Source: Dysgonomonas sp. PH5-45 (GTDB lineage: Bacteria; Bacteroidota; Bacteroidia; Bacteroidales; Dysgonomonadaceae). From it: DNA of 54,845 bases. The notes below the pieces were generated by a model. That model was not told where the DNA came from. It did not search any database and was given only the letters and a program-made list of their open reading frames with translations. The stretch spans positions 1 through 54,845 of the forward strand of contig NZ_JARXWE010000019.1 of assembly GCF_029893235.1 (NCBI RefSeq), in the 5' to 3' direction. The translations under genes were made by a program, and so were the position numbers. This document shows, piece by piece, positions 49,751 to 54,845 of this stretch (positions are counted from its first letter, which is position 1; every line of letters begins with the position of its first letter).

Positions 49751-51577
49751 ATGAAAGAATATAGATTAACGGATTGGTTGCCAACCACGAAGAAAGAGAT
49801 TGAGTTGAGAGGATGGGACGAACTGGATGTTATCCTGTTTTCGGGCGATGCCTATGTTGACCATCCCTCGTTTGGGGCTGCTGTTATCGGGCGTATGCTC
49901 GAAGCCGAAGGGCTCAGAGTAGCCATTGTGCCTCAACCTAATTGGCGAGACGATTTGCGTGACTTCCGTAAACTTGGCAAACCGCGCCTGTTTTTTGGTG
50001 TGACGGCAGGGGCTATGGATTCGATGATAAACCATTACACAGCCAATAAGCGATTGCGGTCGGACGATGCTTATACTCCCGACAGCCGTGCGGATATGAG
50101 GCCAGACCGTCCATCGGTAGTTTACACCAACATATTGAAAGACATCTATCCCGATGTTCCTGTTGTGTTGGGCGGAATTGAAGCTTCGCTACGCCGTGTA
50201 ACGCACTACGACTATTGGGAAGATAAACTCTTGAAATCTATCCTTGTAAACTCTAAGGCCGATCTTCTGGTTTATGGCATGGGTGAAAAACCGCTGAAAG
50301 CCATTGTCGATTCGTTAAGGGCAGGAACCGCTTTCTCTCAATTGAGGAGCATTCCGCAAACCTCTTATCTGACTACAAAGCAAGATATTGCACCCTATGG
50401 CGAAAACGAAAAAGATATATTACTATATCCGCACGAAGAATGTTTGACCGATAAGGTTAAACAAGCAAAAAACTTCCGGGTGGTAGAAGAGCAGTCTAAT
50501 ATGTTGTTGGCGCAGCGTATCGTACAAGAGTGCGATGGCAAGCTGGTTGTTATCAACCCACCTTACCGGCCAATGACGGAGAAGGAAATAGATGCCTCTT
50601 TCGACCTTCCTTATACCCGCCTTCCGCATCCTAAATATAAAGGCAAGCATATTCCTGCATTCGAGATGATTAAGTTCTCGGTCAATATGCACCGTGGATG
50701 CTTTGGCGGATGCGCCTTCTGCACTATATCGGCCCATCAGGGCAAGTTTATAGCTTCGCGTTCTAAACGCTCGATTCTGAACGAAGTGAAGCAGATAACC
50801 CACATGCCCGACTTTAAGGGCTATCTGAGCGATTTGGGCGGACCATCGGCAAACATGTATGCTATGCGGGGAAAAGACGAGGCGGTTTGTATGAAATGCC
50901 GCCGTCCGTCGTGTATCCATCCCTCAATATGCCGGAACTTGAATGTAGACCATTCCAGTCTACTTGACGTCTACAAGTCGGTAGACGCTTTGCCCGGAAT
51001 TAAAAAATCGTTCGTTGGCAGCGGTATTCGCTACGATATGATGCTGCACCGGAACGAAGACGAAAAGTTAAATAAAGCGTCGGCTGCCTATACCACCGAG
51101 TTAATAAAAAATCATGTGTCGGGACGGTTGAAGGTTGCACCTGAGCATACATCGGCCAAGGTTCTTGACTATATGCGTAAGCCTGTCTTCGAACAATTCT
51201 ACCAGTTTAAACGTATTTTTGACGATGTGAATAAGAAAAATGGGTTGCGGCAACAGCTTATACCTTACTTTATTTCGTCGCATCCGGGCTGTACCGAAGC
51301 CGATATGGCCGAGTTGGCAGCCATAACCAAAGGTATGGGTTTCAACTTGGAGCAAGTGCAAGACTTCACCCCGTCGCCAATGACCCTTGCCACCGAAATT
51401 TATTATACAGGCATTCATCCCTACACCCTCAAAAAAGTTTATACTGCTCGTACTAAGGAACAAAAACTGGCTCAACGGCAGTTTTTCTTCTGGCATAAGA
51501 AGGAAAACAAGCAGCAAATCATCAAAACTTTGCGAAAAATAAAGCGCGAAGACCTGATAAAGAAACTCTACGGATAA
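49751..51577 (+). CDS. YgiQ family radical SAM protein
   Basis: The 608-residue protein is a YgiQ-type radical SAM enzyme. The N-terminal B12-binding-like region (VILFSGDAYVDHPSFGAAVI, about 26-45) precedes the radical SAM domain whose CxxxCxxC motif is CFGGCAFC, with cysteines at 317, 321 and 324. A second cysteine cluster CMKCRRPSCIHPSIC lies near 380, typical of YgiQ, and the LKVAPEHTSAKVLDYM segment is near 460. The substrate of the family is unknown. I start at the ATG at 49751 rather than the in-frame TTG three bases earlier. The end of the gene is followed by a weak GCCCCAT/ATGGCGC hairpin. Confidence 0.9.
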   Translation: MKEYRLTDWLPTTKKEIELRGWDELDVILFSGDAYVDHPSFGAAVIGRMLEAEGLRVAIVPQPNWRDDLRDFRKLGKPRLFFGVTAGAMDSMINHYTANKRLRSDDAYTPDSRADMRPDRPSVVYTNILKDIYPDVPVVLGGIEASLRRVTHYDYWEDKLLKSILVNSKADLLVYGMGEKPLKAIVDSLRAGTAFSQLRSIPQTSYLTTKQDIAPYGENEKDILLYPHEECLTDKVKQAKNFRVVEEQSNMLLAQRIVQECDGKLVVINPPYRPMTEKEIDASFDLPYTRLPHPKYKGKHIPAFEMIKFSVNMHRGCFGGCAFCTISAHQGKFIASRSKRSILNEVKQITHMPDFKGYLSDLGGPSANMYAMRGKDEAVCMKCRRPSCIHPSICRNLNVDHSSLLDVYKSVDALPGIKKSFVGSGIRYDMMLHRNEDEKLNKASAAYTTELIKNHVSGRLKVAPEHTSAKVLDYMRKPVFEQFYQFKRIFDDVNKKNGLRQQLIPYFISSHPGCTEADMAELAAITKGMGFNLEQVQDFTPSPMTLATEIYYTGIHPYTLKKVYTARTKEQKLAQRQFFFWHKKENKQQIIKTLRKIKREDLIKKLYG

Positions 51578-51605
51578 AAAGTTAAATAATACGCATTTTA
51601 TAGTA

Positions 51606-51635
51606 CGCCCCATTTGTATAATGGCGCTTATTTGT
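51606..51635 (+). terminator. Weak hairpin after the YgiQ-family gene
   Basis: GCCCCAT and ATGGCGC can pair with one mismatch, followed by TTATTTGTTG. The stem is short, so termination is uncertain. Confidence 0.35.
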
Positions 51636-51702
51636 TGTGCAAACCAGTGTTTAGGCAACTATAAAACTTCTTCTGAAATTATGCTTTCACAATTTTTAAA
51701 CA

Positions 51703-51710
51703 TACATTTG
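51703..51710 (+). promoter_or_regulatory. -7 promoter box for the acyl-CoA synthetase gene
   Basis: TACATTTG matches TAnnTTTG, 32 bases before the ATG at 51743. Confidence 0.45.
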
Positions 51711-51742
51711 TATAGCTACTCACCACATATAGGAAAATAGAA

Positions 51743-53551
51743 ATGACATATCACCATTTAGCTCAACTGATTCATAAGCAAGGCCGCCGGTATGGCTCTA
51801 AAACGGCCATGAAGTACCGCGACTTTAAAGAGAAACGATGGAAAACCCTCTCGTGGGAAAAATTCTCGGATAAGGTAATGAAAACCGCATGGGCATTGGC
51901 CGAGATAGGGGTGAAGCCCCAAGACCGCATAGGTATTTATTCGCAAAACCTGTATCAGTATCTGGTAACGGATTTCGGAACGTATGCCAACCGTGCTATC
52001 ACTGTTCCCATCTATGCCACATCGTCGCTTGCACAGGCCGAGTATATTATCAATGATGCACAGATTGAAGTCCTTTTTGTTGGTGAGCAATTCCAGTACA
52101 ATAATGCGTTTAAGATACAACAAAAATCAAGTTGCCTCAGGCAATTGGTGATTTTTGACAAGAACGTTACCCTGCACCCGGAAGATACTACTTCGGTGGT
52201 GTTCGATACGTTTATAGCTTCGGGCGAAAACACGAACGCCGAAGTAACCGTTAGCGTCCGCATGAAAGAGATAAGCGAAAAAGATATAGCTTGTATCATT
52301 TATACATCGGGCACAACGGGCGAACCAAAAGGCGTTATACTTGAACATTCTTCTTTTTTGGAGGTGTTCCGTATACACGACATTCGTCTTCCTTTCCTTT
52401 CGGACAAAGATATATCAATGAACTTTTTGCCTTTGGCGCATATTTTTGAAAAAGCATGGACTTACTATTGCTTCCATAAAGGGATAATGGTGGCAGTGAA
52501 TCAGGATGCTAAGGGAATACAAAAATCAATAAAGCAGATTCACCCTACGCTGATGTGCAGTGTGCCTCGCTTTTGGGAAAAAGTTTACGATGGAGTGCGC
52601 AGCAAAATAGATTCGTCGGGCAAGGTTATGCAGTGGATATACCGCGATGCTATAAGGACAGGGCGCAGACACAACCTCGACTACAAGAATAATGGCTTAA
52701 AGGGGCCTATCGGCAACCGCATTAAGTTTGCTATTTATAGCAAAACCATTTATTTTGCCTTGAAGTATGTTTTGGGGATAGAAAAAGGTAAGATGTTCCC
52801 CTGTGCGGGAGCGGCTCTTTCGGATGCCATCAATGAGTTTTTGCAGTCGGTCGATATCCCTCTGATAATCGGTTACGGGCTTACCGAAACCAATGCAACG
52901 GTTACATGCTATCCGCAAAAACACTTTGTGTTGAACTCCGTAGGAACGGTTATGCCCGATTTGGAAGTTAAGATAGACCCCCACAACGAAGAGATTTTGG
53001 TGAAGGGAAAAACTCTTATGAAGGGATATTATAAGAAACCCGAAGAAACCGCAGCTGCGTTTACCGAAGATGGATTTTTCCGCACAGGCGATTCGGGCGA
53101 ATTGTCCCCGACGGGAGTACTGATGCTGAAAGACCGTATCAAAGACCTCTTTAAAACGGCCAATGGTAAGTATATAGCCCCTCAGGCCATAGAAACCAAG
53201 ATGAGCGAAGACCACTTCATCGAAATGATAGCTGTTATAGGCAACGAGCGGAAGTTTGTAAGTGCTCTGATAGTGCCCAATTACGATGCTGTGGAAAAAT
53301 GGGCGGACGAAAACAAGATTGAATATACAGGGGTGGAAGACTTGCTCGAAAAACGAGAAGTGAAGGCAATGTTTGCAGCCCATATAGAGCTGTTGCAAGC
53401 CAATTTTGCGTCGTACGAAAAAATTAAACGCTTCACTCTGCTCCCCGAGCCTTTTTCTATCGAGAATGGTGATCTGACAAATACCTTGAAAATAAAACGC
53501 AAACAAGTATCAGAAAAGTACAAAGACTTGATAGATAAGATGTACGAATAA
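51743..53551 (+). CDS. Long-chain fatty acid-CoA ligase (AMP-forming)
   Basis: The 602-residue enzyme belongs to the AMP-binding/ANL superfamily and activates a fatty acid to acyl-CoA via an acyl-adenylate. The P-loop IIYTSGTTGEPKGVIL lies near 185-200, the acyl-pocket MNFLPLAHIFEKAWTY near 228-243, GYGLTETNATVTCYPQ near 375-390, and the hinge GYYKKPEETAAAFTEDGFF...RTGD with LKDRIKDLFKTANGKYIAP near 429-480. The layout is typical of bacterial FadD-like proteins annotated as long-chain fatty acid-CoA ligases; the chain length is inferred from family size only. HemW follows after 26 bases and the two may be cotranscribed. Confidence 0.9.
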   Translation: MTYHHLAQLIHKQGRRYGSKTAMKYRDFKEKRWKTLSWEKFSDKVMKTAWALAEIGVKPQDRIGIYSQNLYQYLVTDFGTYANRAITVPIYATSSLAQAEYIINDAQIEVLFVGEQFQYNNAFKIQQKSSCLRQLVIFDKNVTLHPEDTTSVVFDTFIASGENTNAEVTVSVRMKEISEKDIACIIYTSGTTGEPKGVILEHSSFLEVFRIHDIRLPFLSDKDISMNFLPLAHIFEKAWTYYCFHKGIMVAVNQDAKGIQKSIKQIHPTLMCSVPRFWEKVYDGVRSKIDSSGKVMQWIYRDAIRTGRRHNLDYKNNGLKGPIGNRIKFAIYSKTIYFALKYVLGIEKGKMFPCAGAALSDAINEFLQSVDIPLIIGYGLTETNATVTCYPQKHFVLNSVGTVMPDLEVKIDPHNEEILVKGKTLMKGYYKKPEETAAAFTEDGFFRTGDSGELSPTGVLMLKDRIKDLFKTANGKYIAPQAIETKMSEDHFIEMIAVIGNERKFVSALIVPNYDAVEKWADENKIEYTGVEDLLEKREVKAMFAAHIELLQANFASYEKIKRFTLLPEPFSIENGDLTNTLKIKRKQVSEKYKDLIDKMYE

Positions 53552-53577
53552 CTGATATAGAAGCAAGGAGGCAACCG

Positions 53578-54705
53578 ATGGCAGGTATTTACATTCATGT
53601 TCCTTTCTGCAAAACGAGGTGCATATATTGCGATTTTTTCTCTCAGACCGATATGGGAGTACGCAGGCAGTATGTCGATGCCGTTTGCCGTGAAGCAGAA
53701 TTACGTAAAGATTACATGAAAAATGAACCGGTAGAAACTATCTATTTTGGAGGGGGAACGCCTTCGCAACTGAACGTTAACGAAATAGGTGATATTCTGA
53801 AAGCAATAAAATCCCAGTTCGATTTAACCGCGTTGCCGGAGATAACGATAGAGGCTAATCCCGATGACTTGAATCCAGATTACCTGTCGGCAATCAAAAA
53901 TTTGGGCATAAATCGTATTAGTATAGGTATCCAGTCTTTTAACGACAAGGAACTTTCTTTCCTTAATCGCCGCCATTCGGCACAGCAAGCCATCAAAGCT
54001 GTTGAACAGAGCAAAGAGGCAGGATTCAGTAATATAAGTATCGACCTGATATATGGGCTTCCTAATCAGACGTTAGACATCTGGAAAGCCAATTTGGAGC
54101 AAGCTGTTGAACTGAACGTCCGGCACATTTCGGCCTACCATCTTATTTATGAAGAAGGTACTGCTCTTCACGATTTGCAACAAGCAGGTAAAATAACATC
54201 GGTTGACGAAGAAACCAGCGTACAGATGTTTTCCGTAATGATAGACCGTTTGCGGGAGGCAGGTTACATGCATTACGAAATATCGAACTTTGCCAAGCCC
54301 GATTTTTATTCCCGTCACAACAGTTCGTACTGGCAAGGTACAGCGTATCTGGGTTTAGGTTCTGCCGCACATTCTTTCAATGGCGAGAACCGTAGTTTTA
54401 ACGTGGCGTCAATAGCCCGATACCTGCAAGGTATTGACGAAGGAAAACCATACGTTGAGGTAGAATCCCTTGATAGGGATACGCGCTATAACGAATTTAT
54501 TCTGACAGGCTTGCGCACGATGTGGGGTGTTGACCTGAATGAATTGGTGAAACGATTCGGAGCGGAACGCCGCGATTACTGTTTGGTTAATGCCGAAGCC
54601 TATCTGCAAAGTAATATGTTGAGGCTGGAAAACGATAGGTTGTACCTCACGCAAAACGGTATTTTCTTGTCCGACCGTATTATGAGCGATTTGATGTGGG
54701 TGTAA
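53578..54705 (+). CDS. hemW: Heme chaperone HemW (radical SAM family)
   Basis: The 375-residue protein has the HemN/HemW radical SAM fold. Cluster cysteines are C11, C15 and C18 in HVPFCKTRCIYCDFF, with phenylalanine at position 20 where the true coproporphyrinogen dehydrogenase HemN has a fourth cysteine; this is the accepted HemW signature. Further matches are YFGGGTPSQLN (about 57-67), EANPDDL (about 102-108), RISIGIQSFNDKEL (about 119-132), and ISAYHLIYEEGTAL (about 181-194). HemW inserts heme into respiratory proteins. Length is normal. It is followed by a strong terminator. Confidence 0.93.
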   Translation: MAGIYIHVPFCKTRCIYCDFFSQTDMGVRRQYVDAVCREAELRKDYMKNEPVETIYFGGGTPSQLNVNEIGDILKAIKSQFDLTALPEITIEANPDDLNPDYLSAIKNLGINRISIGIQSFNDKELSFLNRRHSAQQAIKAVEQSKEAGFSNISIDLIYGLPNQTLDIWKANLEQAVELNVRHISAYHLIYEEGTALHDLQQAGKITSVDEETSVQMFSVMIDRLREAGYMHYEISNFAKPDFYSRHNSSYWQGTAYLGLGSAAHSFNGENRSFNVASIARYLQGIDEGKPYVEVESLDRDTRYNEFILTGLRTMWGVDLNELVKRFGAERRDYCLVNAEAYLQSNMLRLENDRLYLTQNGIFLSDRIMSDLMWV

Positions 54706-54710
54706 TACAT

Positions 54711-54746
54711 AAAAAAAGATAACCATAAAATAGGTTATCTTTTTTT
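54711..54746 (+). terminator. Terminator after hemW
   Basis: AAAAAAAGATAACC (54711-54724) and GGTTATCTTTTTTT (54733-54746) form a stem of up to 14 bp with an 8-base loop. It works in both directions by composition. Confidence 0.85.
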
Positions 54747-54790
54747 CATAAGAGTTTATATTTAATAGTTTATTAAAGCGTTCTTTTACA

Positions 54791-54816
54791 TACCTTTGTG
54801 ATTTACTAATCACAAA
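54791..54816 (+). promoter_or_regulatory. -7 box with overlapping 9-bp-arm palindrome before a truncated gene
   Basis: TACCTTTG (54791-54798) matches TAnnTTTG. From 54795 a perfect inverted repeat TTTGTGATT, 4-base spacer, AATCACAAA ends at the A of the ATG at 54816. The dyad covers the expected RNA start, so it may be an operator or, alternatively, the end of a mobile element. Confidence 0.5.
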
Positions 54817-54845
54817 TGAAATACGACAAGATTCGAAAAAATCCG
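54816..54845 (+). CDS. Start of a gene cut by the window end
   Basis: Ten codons are visible (MKYDKIRKNP), running off the window. The start ATG abuts a perfect palindrome and lies 18 bases after a -7 box. The opening MKYDKIRKNP resembles the N terminus of some IS5-type transposases as I remember them, but ten residues are too few to decide. Confidence 0.4.
   Translation, partial: MKYDKIRKNP

Noticed and set aside
52697-53506. 269-codon open frame on the minus strand inside the acyl-CoA ligase gene
   Set aside because: Antisense of a well-supported coding sequence; composition is that of a shadow frame.

Overview
The window is chromosomal DNA from a member of the Bacteroidota, most likely order Bacteroidales (a Dysgonomonas-like relative is my guess, not a demonstrated assignment). 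The grounds are: an AT-rich genome; start codons with no clear Shine-Dalgarno but many upstream copies of the Bacteroidota -7 box TAnnTTTG; three very large secreted proteins with type IX secretion (T9SS) C-terminal sorting domains; a TPR/transmembrane/LuxR-HTH regulator; YfhO, OstA-like and DUF4252 proteins; and a carboxynorspermidine decarboxylase. I found no rRNA, tRNA or CRISPR.

Layout. 1-620: a BlaI-type repressor with an operator-like palindrome in its promoter, followed by a fragment of the BlaR1/M56 sensor gene joined to it by an apparent deletion. 759-3967: small housekeeping or stress genes (histidine phosphatase, AIM24, a lipoprotein, a Dabb protein, an AlkD-like HEAT repeat protein). 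4173-14895: two giant T9SS-exported proteins (1816 and 1740 aa) on the minus strand, probably one transcription unit. Across a 568-bp AT-rich gap lies a divergent TPR/HTH regulator (15464-17191). 17205-22691: a membrane-anchored unknown, rhomboid protease, YigZ, phosphosugar mutase and QueG. QueG is the last gene of a yfhO-GT2-queG operon (26142-21738). 26309-29987: MetG, a DUF4252 protein, and a TrmH-family rRNA/tRNA methyltransferase. 30218-39309: an envelope-biogenesis run (two SurA/PpiC-type foldases flanking a lipoprotein, then an OstA-like LPS-transport protein), followed by mutL and nspC.

39582-43388 is a 1268-aa leucine-rich T9SS substrate carrying an apparently perfect 882-bp in-frame tandem duplication. 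Just behind it is a decayed IS256-family transposase fragment between imperfect terminal inverted repeats (43426-43774). 47909-43798 (minus) is a ptb-buk-acyl-CoA synthetase (ADP-forming) cassette for acyl-CoA/acyl-phosphate/acid interconversion with ATP yield. 48288-54705: ffh, a YgiQ radical SAM protein, a long-chain acyl-CoA synthetase and hemW. The window closes with a promoter, a perfect 9-bp-arm palindrome and the first ten codons of another gene.

The most unusual items are the recent 882-bp duplication in the LRR surface protein, the five ~245-residue tandem modules of the 1816-aa protein whose operon faces a TPR/HTH regulator, the truncated blaI-blaR1 locus with intact operator, the IS256 relic whose end doubles as a terminator, and a MutL that appears to lack the endonuclease motifs.
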